Shown here: positions 56,759 to 64,000 of the stretch, piece after piece | Numbering within the stretch: position 1 is the first letter of the stretch | How the letters are laid out: each line of letters begins with the position of its first letter | Assembly (NCBI RefSeq): GCF_021403115.1 | Contig: NZ_JAJSSH010000001.1 | Location: 62,001-126,000, forward strand | Source of the DNA: Sphingobium sufflavum | Lineage (GTDB): Bacteria > Pseudomonadota > Alphaproteobacteria > Sphingomonadales > Sphingomonadaceae | Reading direction: 5' to 3' | Length of the DNA: 64,000 nucleotides | Notes under the pieces: model-generated | What the model was told of the DNA's origin: nothing | What the model saw: only the letters and a program-made list of their open reading frames with translations | The model's database searches: none | Position numbers and translations under genes: made by a program

Positions 56759-57409
56759 ATGGGGCATGTCATGACGCAGAACGGGGTATCCGGCAGCAAG
56801 GGCAAGAATAAGGCGGTCGCAATCGCGCTCGCCTGCGCGCTGGCGCTGGGCCTGCCGGGCGCGGGGTCGGCGCAGATGATGTCCGACAGCTATAAATTCC
56901 TGGAGGCTATCCGCAAATCCGATGGCGACAAGGTGACGAGCTTTGTCGAGGCGCCGGGCACGACATTGGTCAACACGCGCGACCGCACGACGGGCGAGAC
57001 CGCGCTACTCATCACCGTGGCGCGCCGCGACCTCACCTATATGCGCTATCTGCTGGGCCATGGCGCCCGGCCGGACCTGGCCGCCAATGATGGCCGAACC
57101 CCGTTGATGCTGGCCGTCGAAAAGCGGTTCCCGGAAGGGGTGGAGGTGTTGCTGGCCAACGCCGCCAATGTGAATCAGGCCAACAGCCGGGGAGAGACAG
57201 CGGTCATCCGCGCCGTGCAGATGCAGGATGTCAGCATGGTCCGCCTGCTGGTCGCCAATGGCGCGGACCCCAAGAAGCGCGACAGCATGACCGGCATGTC
57301 CGCCCGCGACTATGCCGAGCGGGACGCCCGCATCCCCGGCATGATCGAGGCGCTGGACGCCGCCAAGCCGGTCGTCCCTGCAAAAGCGGTGCAGGGACCG
57401 AGTTTCTGA
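56759..57409 (+). CDS. Exported ankyrin-repeat protein
   Basis: 216 residues: signal peptide (KAVAIALACALALGLPGAGSAQ), then about four ankyrin repeats (GETALLITVARRDLTYMRYL; DGRTPLMLAVEKRFPEGVEV; GETAVIRAVQMQDVSMVRLL). Predicted periplasmic protein-interaction module. Starts ATG 56759 or 56771. Divergent from the SCO gene. Partner unknown. Confidence 0.85.
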   Translation: MGHVMTQNGVSGSKGKNKAVAIALACALALGLPGAGSAQMMSDSYKFLEAIRKSDGDKVTSFVEAPGTTLVNTRDRTTGETALLITVARRDLTYMRYLLGHGARPDLAANDGRTPLMLAVEKRFPEGVEVLLANAANVNQANSRGETAVIRAVQMQDVSMVRLLVANGADPKKRDSMTGMSARDYAERDARIPGMIEALDAAKPVVPAKAVQGPSF

Positions 57410-57511
57410 CAACATAGTTGGGGGATTAGAGGGTTTCGCCTCTCTGCCCCGACTCCGTTCACTCCGGTTCAAGCGAGGTCGGTGACGGCTTGAATCTCGA
57501 AGGACTTCCCT

Positions 57512-57539
57512 GTCCTTCGACAGGCTCAGGACGAACGGG
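57512..57539. repeat. Intergenic palindromic repeat
   Basis: GTCCTTCGACAGGCTCAGG followed by ACGAACGGG, in which GTCCT pairs with AGGAC. The same element is familiar from intergenic regions of sphingomonads and other proteobacteria. Located between the convergent ankyrin and mmcB genes. Confidence 0.65.
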
Positions 57540-57546
57540 AGTCTGT

Positions 57547-58083
57547 CTATCCACTCCCTAACACCCCAACACTGAACCCTGGATCGACCATCCCGCTGAC
57601 CCGGCGTGCGGAGCGGCGAGCGAAGCGCAGGGTTTCCGCCTTGCGCCGGGCGGCGGCGAGCGGTTCGGTGGGGGCTGGGCGGATGATCTCCGCATCATAG
57701 GCGTCAGCGACGATCAGGCCGGTCCGCTCCGGCCAGAGCGCGGGCAGATCGAGCAGGTGCAGGTCGAATCCCGCCGGTACCCCCCAATAATAGCGGTCGC
57801 AATAGTCGAAATAATCCTGCCACTTGCCGTCACCGAGCAGGTCGGCACGGCTGCATTTGATCTCGACCGCGATCAACTGACCGCGCGCGTCGATCGCCAT
57901 GATGTCGAGGCGGCGACCGTTGGGCAGCGGCACTTCGGTCATGCCGAAAATATCATGGCGGGCAAAGAGGCGCAGGATTCCCCGCGCGACACTGGCCGCC
58001 CGCGCCCGGCCTTCGGGCGTGGCATCGTCGCAGGAAGGCGGGGCCGCGCAGGTGGAATCACTTTCGGGTGCAGAGCGGATCAT
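57547..58083 (-). CDS. mmcB: MmcB family DNA repair protein
   Basis: 178-residue MmcB, a damage-inducible protein linked to translesion synthesis in Caulobacter. The PD-(D/E)xK-like core is visible: LDIMAIDARGQLIAVEIKCS, then DYFDYCDRYYWGV. The ATG at 58083 (MIRSAPE) is chosen over 58101. Single gene on the minus strand. Confidence 0.87.
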   Translation of the reverse strand: MIRSAPESDSTCAAPPSCDDATPEGRARAASVARGILRLFARHDIFGMTEVPLPNGRRLDIMAIDARGQLIAVEIKCSRADLLGDGKWQDYFDYCDRYYWGVPAGFDLHLLDLPALWPERTGLIVADAYDAEIIRPAPTEPLAAARRKAETLRFARRSARRVSGMVDPGFSVGVLGSG

Positions 58084-58150
58084 GCACCCGAAATAGAACA
58101 TTATAAGAACAAATGAAAGGGGTCAGCGACCGCCGGGCCGCTGCCGCCGA

Positions 58151-58831
58151 TCACCGATAGAAGATATGATTGTCGATCTGAGCCAGACGCTGGCGTGCCC
58201 AACCCGGCGAAACGCGGCGAGCGTGGAAGAAGAGCGCGCCTTCGGCCGCGCTTTTCCAGCTATCGGCCATGGCGACGCGCGCGATGGCGACCGAATCATG
58301 CCAGAGCGTGCCGAGGCTGGAGACAGCCGGGATGCGGCCACCACGCACGAAGCTGAACTGGCCGGGCTGCGTCACGACGCCGCACAGGCTGCGCGGGAAC
58401 CGACCGGACTCCGAACGGTTGATGACGACACGGGCAACGGCGAGCTTGCCGGACAGGCTCTCGCTCCGCGCTTCGTAAAAGATGGCGGACGCAAGACACT
58501 GCATCTCGGAATCGAGGTTGCCGACATTGTCGTCATGACGGTCGACGAGAACCGCAAGGCTGGTCGCGGGCGCTTCAGGCTCGGCGGGTGCAGCGTTGGG
58601 CTGGGGAAGGGGGGTGCCGATCGACAAGGCCGAATCGGTTGTGACGGCCACCGCGTCGAGGCGGGGCGTCTGCGACAGGTTCGGCGTACCGGGCACCATG
58701 TCGGAAAGGGTCAGAGTGGTTCCACCGACAACCGGAACAGGACCGGCGGCGTAGGAAACGGAGGCGACCGTGAGGGTGGTCGCGCCAACAAACAGGGCTG
58801 CCGATACGGCGGCCGGAAGAGTAAAACGCAT
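58151..58831 (-). CDS. Cell wall hydrolase (SleB-type)
   Basis: 226-residue exported protein: signal peptide in AAVSAALFVGATTLTVASVSYA, then a low-complexity linker, then the Hydrolase_2/SleB domain (CLASAIFYEARSESLSGKLA, VVINRSESGRFP, GQFSFV and the end HARRVSPGWARQRLAQIDNH). Catalytic Glu in FYEARSE. Expected to cleave peptidoglycan glycan. ATG at 58831. Confidence 0.9.
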   Translation of the reverse strand: MRFTLPAAVSAALFVGATTLTVASVSYAAGPVPVVGGTTLTLSDMVPGTPNLSQTPRLDAVAVTTDSALSIGTPLPQPNAAPAEPEAPATSLAVLVDRHDDNVGNLDSEMQCLASAIFYEARSESLSGKLAVARVVINRSESGRFPRSLCGVVTQPGQFSFVRGGRIPAVSSLGTLWHDSVAIARVAMADSWKSAAEGALFFHARRVSPGWARQRLAQIDNHIFYR

Positions 58832-58995
58832 TATTTTTCAAACATGTGCGGTTGGTCGATCGTGCCGCGCGTCGCTCTATGCGATCTTCTATACGGTCGA
58901 ACGCCCCCCGTCTGCGTGTTGGCCCCCAGCCCCTATGGCATGGTCTGCTACGTGCGCGTCGGTTGGCCGCCCATGGCCTCTGCGCACTTAATGTG

Positions 58996-59337
58996 TCAAC
59001 CCATCGCTATCGTTTCAGCGGCGAACCGTTCTGCATCCACGATGTCGAGTTCGACGATCCACAGGTCCGGATCGCTGCTGCGCCGCCGATTGAGATAGGC
59101 GGAGAGAGTGGGCGGGTCGCTGTCCACCGGCGGTCCGCACCGGACCAGCGACGCCCTGCCGTCAAGGTCGGTCATCCGCTCGAAAAAGCCCGAAAATCGC
59201 CCTCTTTCAAGGGTTTGGACCAGGATCATGCCGCCCATATCCTCGCCGCTGGCCAGGACAGAGGCAAAGCCACCCGCCTGATTGACGCGACGGATCAGGG
59301 CACTGACGAGCGTTTTGGCAGGCAGTCGGCCGGTCAT
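58996..59337 (-). CDS. DUF1491 family protein
   Basis: 113 residues matching DUF1491, a small alphaproteobacterial family of unknown function. Opens LPAKTLVSALIRRVNQAGGF, has GGMILVQTLE and ends with a DLWIVELDIVDAERF block. Cytoplasmic. Gap of 164 bases to the cell wall hydrolase. Starts 21 bases before the end of the upstream thioesterase gene. Confidence 0.85.
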   Translation of the reverse strand: MTGRLPAKTLVSALIRRVNQAGGFASVLASGEDMGGMILVQTLERGRFSGFFERMTDLDGRASLVRCGPPVDSDPPTLSAYLNRRRSSDPDLWIVELDIVDAERFAAETIAMG

Positions 59338-59358
59338 GATGTCATGGCACGAAAAATG

Positions 59359-59850
59359 TCATCGCTCCGAATAGCCGGGCAGGCTCGCGAGCGGGAAGCG
59401 GGAGCGCATGAAGGTGCCGGTGCCCCGCGCCACTTCCTCTCCCTCCGCGTCCAGCAGTCGCGATTCGGCGACGAACACGCGCCGCCGCCCGTTGAGCCAG
59501 CGCCCCTCCGCCCGGATCGGTCCCGCGCCCATCGGTCGGGTCAGCAGCATGTTGAAGGCGGTGGTGAGCAGAAAGCGGTCGTTGACCAGGCTGTTGGCGG
59601 CGTAGAAAGCCGCATCGTCCAGCATCTTGAAATAGAGCGTACCATGCGCGGCGCCCGCCGCATGGAAATGCGCATCACCCGCATCGAAACTGATGGTCGA
59701 GAGGCCCGCTTCGGTGATGCTCAGCGTCGAGGGGAAGAGGAGATTGATCGGGGCGGAGGCATAAAGCCGTTCCAACGCCCGGAAATGCGCCGTCTCACCG
59801 CTTTCCGATCCCGCCCTTGCGGCGTCAGGCGGCGTCACGGGCCTCGCCAC
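59359..59850 (-). CDS. PaaI-type hotdog thioesterase
   Basis: 163-residue hotdog-fold protein. HFHAAGAAHGTLYFKMLDDA has the family's G-x-x-H-G-like core and catalytic acid, and EARGTGTFM-type strand ends it. Likely hydrolyses an acyl-CoA; substrate unknown. ATG at 59850 overlaps the 3' end of ptsN by 26 bases. Confidence 0.82.
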   Translation of the reverse strand: MARPVTPPDAARAGSESGETAHFRALERLYASAPINLLFPSTLSITEAGLSTISFDAGDAHFHAAGAAHGTLYFKMLDDAAFYAANSLVNDRFLLTTAFNMLLTRPMGAGPIRAEGRWLNGRRRVFVAESRLLDAEGEEVARGTGTFMRSRFPLASLPGYSER

Positions 59851-60292
59851 CGGTCAGGATGACGTGCAGGGCATCGCTCGATTTCGCACCGCGCAGGCGC
59901 TTCACCTGCGCCTCGTTGCGGAGGAAACGGGAGACGCGGGCCAGCATCTTGAGATGTTCCGCCCCACTGTCCGCCGGGGACAGCAGCATGAAAACGACAT
60001 CGACGGGCATATCGTCCACCGCGTCGAACGGCACGGGCTCCGGCAACAACAGGACCGCACCGCGCACCTGGTCGATCACGTCCAGCTTGGCATGGGGAAT
60101 GGCGATACCGCCGCCGAAGCCGGTGGAACCCAACCGCTCCCGCTCCGTCAATCGTTCGACGACCTCATCGGCCGAGACACCATAGGCGCTGGCCGCAATC
60201 TCGCTGAGCAACTGGAAAATCTGTTTCTTATTGCTGGCGGTGACGTCGGCTCTTACCGCCTGCGCTACCACCAGATCGCTGAAGTCGTTCAT
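59825..60292 (-). CDS. ptsN: PTS IIA-like nitrogen-regulatory protein
   Basis: 155-residue PtsN (EIIA-Ntr), phosphorylated by NPr in the regulatory PTS and affecting potassium, carbon and nitrogen control. Phospho-acceptor His67 in GGGIAIPHAKL. Start ATG at 60292 (MNDFSDL); an ATG at 60295 is also possible. Downstream of hpf by 162 bases. Confidence 0.93.
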   Translation of the reverse strand: MNDFSDLVVAQAVRADVTASNKKQIFQLLSEIAASAYGVSADEVVERLTERERLGSTGFGGGIAIPHAKLDVIDQVRGAVLLLPEPVPFDAVDDMPVDVVFMLLSPADSGAEHLKMLARVSRFLRNEAQVKRLRGAKSSDALHVILTGGEARDAA

Positions 60293-60454
60293 CATCCACT
60301 CGTCTCTGGCGCAGGCGGGCAAAAGCAGCCGGGCGCCGGTCGCGGTCGCGCGCTATCGGGAAAATGCGAATGCGCGCCCATAAGGCGGAAGCGCGGGCGG
60401 GTCAACCAGGTTCCCCGCCGCGCGCTCCCCGCTTCATGGCTTGAACGGCCCGGT

Positions 60455-61042
60455 TCAGCCGCGCGGTTCGACCCAGCCGATCGTCCCATCGCGACGACGA
60501 TAGACCATATTATAGGTGTCCGTGCCGCTGTTCAGAAAGAGCAGGGCGTTCGTGTTGCGCAGATCCAGCATCATCACGGCGTCGGATACGCTGGCTTCGG
60601 GGATGTCAGTGCGGGTCTCCGCCACGATGACGGGTGCATCGGGAACCTCTTCCTCCACTTCCTCTGCCGGGCGAAAGACGGTGTAGGCCGCATTGTCGGG
60701 CACAAAGCTCTGCACCCGCTCCGCCTCTGCGGCGAGGCTGTGCTGATGGCGATCCTTCAGGCGCTGCTTGTAGCGGCGCAGCTGCGTGTCGATGCGGTCG
60801 GCGGCCTGTTCGAACGCGAAATGCGCGTCCTGCGCCTCACCCGCGCCCTTCAGCACGATGCCGCTGTTCACATGGCTGACGATGTCGCAGTGAAATGCGC
60901 CATGGGGCGCTTGTCCGAAGGTGACATGGGCCGAAATGGCCCGCGAGAAATATTTTTCCGCCATGGTCGAGAGCCGATCCGTCACATGCGTCTGAAGTGC
61001 GCCGCCTGTGTCGACCTGATGGCCGGAAACTCGAATATCCAT
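60455..61042 (-). CDS. hpf: Ribosome hibernation promoting factor, long form
   Basis: 195-residue long HPF that dimerises ribosomes in stationary phase. N-terminal S30AE domain (IRVSGHQVDTGGALQTHV, AADRIDTQLRRYKQRLKD) and a C-terminal dimerisation domain (SVSDAVMMLDLRNTNALLFL to the end). Start ATG at 61042. Adjacent to ptsN as in many proteobacteria, but rpoN is not in front of it. Confidence 0.94.
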   Translation of the reverse strand: MDIRVSGHQVDTGGALQTHVTDRLSTMAEKYFSRAISAHVTFGQAPHGAFHCDIVSHVNSGIVLKGAGEAQDAHFAFEQAADRIDTQLRRYKQRLKDRHQHSLAAEAERVQSFVPDNAAYTVFRPAEEVEEEVPDAPVIVAETRTDIPEASVSDAVMMLDLRNTNALLFLNSGTDTYNMVYRRRDGTIGWVEPRG

Positions 61043-61068
61043 GCTCGTTCTCCCTTCTACTGGGGGTG

Positions 61069-61773
61069 CTAGCCTCCGGCCGGTTCGATCTGGCCCGAAA
61101 GCCAGAGCGGATCGGAGAGGGTCGCGATAAAGGCCTGATGTCGGGTGATTTCCTCCGCACTGGGGGTAAACACACGGACAGGCCGTGCGATCCGGTCAAG
61201 GATGGGGCCGGTCGCAACCGACGTTTCCATCATGGCCGTTTCGACCAGGGTAAGCCCGATCTGCCGCCCGCCGGTCAGCTCCACATAAAGCTGGGCGAGA
61301 AGTTCGGCGTCGAGCAACGCGCCATGCTTGACCCGGTGGCTACGGTCGATGCCGTAACGGGAGCAGAGCGCATCAAGGCTGTGTTTCGCACCAGGGTGCA
61401 GGTTGCGCGCGATCGCGACAGTATCGACCATGCGATCCAGCGATATTTCCGCGCGGTTGCACAGGCGCAGTTCAGCGTTGAGGAATCCGAAGTCGAAGCG
61501 GGCGTTATGCGCGACCAGCGCACTATCGCCCAGAAACGCCAGCATCTCCTCAACGCCATGGGCAAAGAGGGGTTTGTCGGACAGGAATTTTTCCGACAGG
61601 CCGTGGACCCGCTCCGCCTCCATCGGCATGGATCGCTGCGGGTTGAAATAGGCGTGGTAGGTGCGGCCGGTGGCCACGCGATTAACCATTTCGATGCAGC
61701 CGATTTCGACAAGGCGATCACCCTTGAGAGGATCGAGGCCGGTTGTCTCCGTATCGAATATAATTTCGCGCAT
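61069..61773 (-). CDS. dnaQ: DNA polymerase III epsilon subunit (3'-5' proofreading exonuclease)
   Basis: 234-residue DnaQ. Exo I IIFDTETTGLDP, Exo II AHNARFDFGFLN and Exo III VKHGALLDAELLAQLY, with the DEDDh catalytic residues all present. The C-terminal region binds DnaE. Start ATG at 61773. It precedes hpf and follows coaE on the minus strand. Confidence 0.95.
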   Translation of the reverse strand: MREIIFDTETTGLDPLKGDRLVEIGCIEMVNRVATGRTYHAYFNPQRSMPMEAERVHGLSEKFLSDKPLFAHGVEEMLAFLGDSALVAHNARFDFGFLNAELRLCNRAEISLDRMVDTVAIARNLHPGAKHSLDALCSRYGIDRSHRVKHGALLDAELLAQLYVELTGGRQIGLTLVETAMMETSVATGPILDRIARPVRVFTPSAEEITRHQAFIATLSDPLWLSGQIEPAGG

Positions 61774-61809
61774 CGTTCCAAATGACTCGTTAGTCGGCCA
61801 CTATCGGAC

Positions 61810-62394
61810 TCAGCGGCGGCGAAGGCAAGTGACCAGCCGCCGAACATCCGCAAAAGTGCGCGTTTTGGTACGAGCCGTTTCGATTATATGGTCGGCACGG
61901 CGACGCTTGATCCTGTCGGGCACCTGCCGGGCTAGAATCTGGCGGAATTTCTGTTCGGTCATGCCCTTGCGGCGCAGCACCCGGCGGCGCTGGACGAAGA
62001 GGGGCGCGCTGACCACGATGACCGCCGCCATGCCCTTTGCCCCGCCCTTTTCATACAGCAGCGGAATATCCAGCACCACGATAGGGCGTGACCGGTTGAA
62101 GCGTAGGAACCGGCTGCGCATCCGGGCCACGGCGGGGTGGACGATCCGTTCCAGCGCGCGCAGTTCCACCCTGTCACCCAGAACGAGCGCACCCAGCCTG
62201 GCCCGGTCTACGCCGCCCGGACCCGTGGTGCCGGGGAAACGCGCTTCGATGGCGGGGAGAAGCGCGCCGCCCCGGCCCTGCAAGATATGGACGGCGGCAT
62301 CGGCGTCGAACACGGGAACGTGCAACCGGCGCAGCATCGCCGCGACCGCCGACTTGCCCATGCCGATGGAACCGGTGAGGCCGATGATCTTCAT
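61810..62394 (-). CDS. coaE: Dephospho-CoA kinase
   Basis: 194-residue CoaE, the last CoA-synthesis enzyme. P-loop GLTGSIGMGKSAVAAML, DADAAVH, then VVLDIPLLYEKG (Walker-B-like). ATG at 62394, six bases after the aroE stop. Full length. Confidence 0.95.
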   Translation of the reverse strand: MKIIGLTGSIGMGKSAVAAMLRRLHVPVFDADAAVHILQGRGGALLPAIEARFPGTTGPGGVDRARLGALVLGDRVELRALERIVHPAVARMRSRFLRFNRSRPIVVLDIPLLYEKGGAKGMAAVIVVSAPLFVQRRRVLRRKGMTEQKFRQILARQVPDRIKRRRADHIIETARTKTRTFADVRRLVTCLRRR

Positions 62395-62400
62395 GACGGC

Positions 62401-63234
62401 TCAGTCCAAGGGCTGAGTGAGCAGGGTCCGCAACTCCGCATCGTCATCGTCGCGTGGGGGCGACGCATCGAAGAAAATCTCGAACGCCAGCGCGGCCTGC
62501 CCGATCAGCATGGCCAGTCCGTCGATGGTCGCAAGATTGCGCGCACGGGCCGCGCGGAGCAGTCCGGTCTCCAGCGGCGCATAGACGATGTCATAGACAG
62601 TCGCATCCTCAGCCAGCGGCGACAGGTCGAGGTCGAGCGGCGGCTGGCCGGTCATGCCGAGCGGGCTGCTGTTGATAAGCAGCCGGGTTGCGGGAAGAGG
62701 GTCGGTGAATCCGATGACTCGGCCTTCCATGCCAACATGGTCGAGCAGGGCCTGCCCCTTCGCCCGGTCCCGCGCCACGACCGTCAGGCTCTTCATCCCC
62801 TTGGCTGCCAGAGCATAGCCAATAGCGAGGGCCGCGCCGCCCGCACCGATCAGGACGGCCTCCTTGCCCTTCCATTTCAACCGTTCCAGCGGCGACAAGA
62901 ATCCGCCCGCGTCCGTGTTCGTGCCGATCAGCGGCCCGCCCGTCTCGCAGGCGATAGTGTTCATCGCGCCGATCTGGCCCCGGATGTTGGAGGGGTCTTC
63001 CACATAGTCCATCACCGCCACCTTGTGCGGGATGGTGACGTTGCACCCCAGCCAGTCGTCATCCGCGCGGCGCGACAGGAAATAGGCGGCCAGACCGTCG
63101 CGCGTCACATGCGTCTTACGATATTCCGCTTCTATGCCGAGCGTGCGCAACCAATGATTATGAATCACCGGCGACTTGGAATGGTTGATGGGATCGCCGA
63201 TCACTTCGGCATAGGGAAGGCCTGTGCTTGTCAT
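62401..63234 (-). CDS. aroE: Shikimate 5-dehydrogenase
   Basis: 277-residue AroE of the shikimate pathway. NHSKSPVIHNHWLRTLG holds the catalytic Lys; NVTIPHK, NTDAGGFL and GAGGAALAIGYAL (NADP binding) are intact. Start ATG at 63234 overlaps the maf stop by four bases (ATGA), so it is translationally coupled. Confidence 0.96.
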   Translation of the reverse strand: MTSTGLPYAEVIGDPINHSKSPVIHNHWLRTLGIEAEYRKTHVTRDGLAAYFLSRRADDDWLGCNVTIPHKVAVMDYVEDPSNIRGQIGAMNTIACETGGPLIGTNTDAGGFLSPLERLKWKGKEAVLIGAGGAALAIGYALAAKGMKSLTVVARDRAKGQALLDHVGMEGRVIGFTDPLPATRLLINSSPLGMTGQPPLDLDLSPLAEDATVYDIVYAPLETGLLRAARARNLATIDGLAMLIGQAALAFEIFFDASPPRDDDDAELRTLLTQPLD

Positions 63235-63833
63235 GCCGCCAGAACGCCTCTCGTCCGCAGAAAGTCAAGCAGGGGAAGCAGCGGCAGGCCCTGCACCGCG
63301 AACAGGCTGCCCGTCACCTTGGCGAAAAGTTGCGCGCCCGGACCCTCGATCCGGTAACAGCCGACGCACCAGCGACACTCCTCCCAATCGGCGTCGAGAT
63401 AGGCGTCGACAAAGGCCGGGGACAGCGTCCGCACATCCATCGCCACGCTTTCGACATGGCGCCAGATCGGCGCTCCATCCAGCGCGATCACGGCGGCGGC
63501 ATGGAGATGGTGGCGGCGACCGCTCATGGCGAGCAGCAGGTCGCGGGCTTCCGCCTTGCTTTCGCATTTGTTGACCAGACTCCCATCGTCCAGCGCCAGC
63601 GTCTGGTCGCACCCCAGCACCAGCGCGCCCGGATGACGACCGGACGGTCGGATTGCTTTTAACTCGGACAGGGCATCGGCCAGGTCGCGGGGCTTCACCC
63701 CCTCACCGATCAACGCATCCTTGGCCATCTCCTCATCGACGCCCGCCGATATGGCTTCGAATGGCACGCCCGCATCAGTCAGCATCCGGCGGCGGCTGGC
63801 ACTTTGCGATGCCAGCAACAGGGGAGATGTCAT
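63231..63833 (-). CDS. Maf-like nucleotide pyrophosphatase
   Basis: 200-residue Maf/YceF-type protein. N-terminal [20 protein letters not shown], the catalytic Asp in [11 protein letters not shown] and [14 protein letters not shown] near the C-terminus. Hydrolyses non-canonical or methylated NTPs by family analogy. ATG at 63833 overlaps the ppsR stop. Confidence 0.9.
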   Translation of the reverse strand: MTSPLLLASQSASRRRMLTDAGVPFEAISAGVDEEMAKDALIGEGVKPRDLADALSELKAIRPSGRHPGALVLGCDQTLALDDGSLVNKCESKAEARDLLLAMSGRRHHLHAAAVIALDGAPIWRHVESVAMDVRTLSPAFVDAYLDADWEECRWCVGCYRIEGPGAQLFAKVTGSLFAVQGLPLLPLLDFLRTRGVLAA

Positions 63834-64000
63834 AGCGAGCCGTCCTCCGACAGGCCGGGGGCCGTGCCCGATCCGCCGACATGCTCCTGATACAGGCTGA
63901 TGATGGCGGCGGCGGTTTCCTCGATCGAACGGCGGGTCACATCCACCATCGGCCAGCCATTGTCGGCAAACATGCGGCGCGCGTCGGCTACTTCCTGCTG
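63830..64000 (-). CDS. ppsR: PEP synthase/PPDK regulatory protein, C-terminal part (start outside window)
   Basis: The last 56 residues are present: [20 protein letters not shown] then [15 protein letters not shown]. This is the characteristic C-terminus of the DUF299 bifunctional serine/threonine kinase-pyrophosphorylase that regulates PEP synthase or PPDK. The 5' end lies beyond base 64000. The stop overlaps the maf start. The neighbourhood ppsR-maf-aroE-coaE-dnaQ is conserved in alphaproteobacteria. Confidence 0.85.
   Translation of the reverse strand, partial: QQEVADARRMFADNGWPMVDVTRRSIEETAAAIISLYQEHVGGSGTAPGLSEDGSL

Overview
This window is a GC-rich (roughly two thirds G+C), gene-dense stretch of an alphaproteobacterial chromosome, almost certainly from the Sphingomonadaceae (Sphingomonas, Sphingobium, Novosphingobium and relatives). 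The strongest marker is a 420-residue serine palmitoyltransferase with the same length and active-site numbering (H159, D231, H234, K265, R378) as the Sphingomonas paucimobilis enzyme. A dedicated acyl carrier protein and a short-chain reductase precede it. MmcB, DUF1491, DUF3576, PdeM and a Cys-poor HemB also fit alphaproteobacteria. I see no insertion sequence, prophage, CRISPR array, rRNA or tRNA gene. Base composition looks even throughout.

Layout. 1-2.2 kb: DUF1285, Nudix CoA pyrophosphatase and CCA-adding enzyme in an overlapping operon. 2.2-6.4 kb: a GGDEF-EAL protein and ParC on the minus strand. 6.6-9.5 kb: small membrane protein, hemB, GNAT, gamma-carbonic anhydrase, secreted unknown. 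10-16.8 kb: rplU-rpmA and obgE-proB, separated by an accessory block of two paralogous carboxymuconolactone-decarboxylase-like proteins and a Tat-type dienelactone hydrolase. 16.8-28.4 kb: the sphingolipid region, with SDR (CerR-like), ACP, Spt, orphan hybrid histidine kinase, LptF, LptG, fatty acid desaturase, a 90-residue unknown, a YghO-type N-acyltransferase that is a good candidate for bacterial ceramide synthase, a BioC-like methyltransferase and a GNAT. 28.4-34.4 kb: Nudix, purL, lipoprotein, xseB-ispA, coaD and cyclophilin. 34.5-38.9 kb: queA and tgt, with an unusual MCP-like soluble sensor, a tiny ORF, a palindromic repeat and a lipoprotein between them, then a proline-rich repeat lipoprotein. 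39-47 kb: trhO, pdeM, a large TonB-dependent receptor, YggS, a degenerate ThiE/TenI protein, GNAT, an exported unknown and DUF3576. 47.2-54.4 kb: leuS-lptE-holA, zinc-ribbon protein, msrB and a class A PBP. 54.4-64 kb: SMR transporter with a possible guanidine-II-like hairpin, YgjP-type metallopeptidase, YcgN, SCO, ankyrin protein, mmcB, cell wall hydrolase, DUF1491, hotdog thioesterase, ptsN, hpf, dnaQ, coaE, aroE, maf and the 3' end of ppsR.

Most of the window is housekeeping. The part most worth experimental attention is 16.8-28 kb. It puts synthesis of the sphingoid base, its probable N-acylation and desaturation, and the inner-membrane LptFG permease (normally for lipopolysaccharide) side by side. 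Sphingomonads are known to carry glycosphingolipids in place of LPS, so the arrangement suggests one make-and-export system for outer-membrane sphingolipid, with LptE at 49.8 kb as a further part. Product assignments come from motifs and remembered family features only; no database search was possible.
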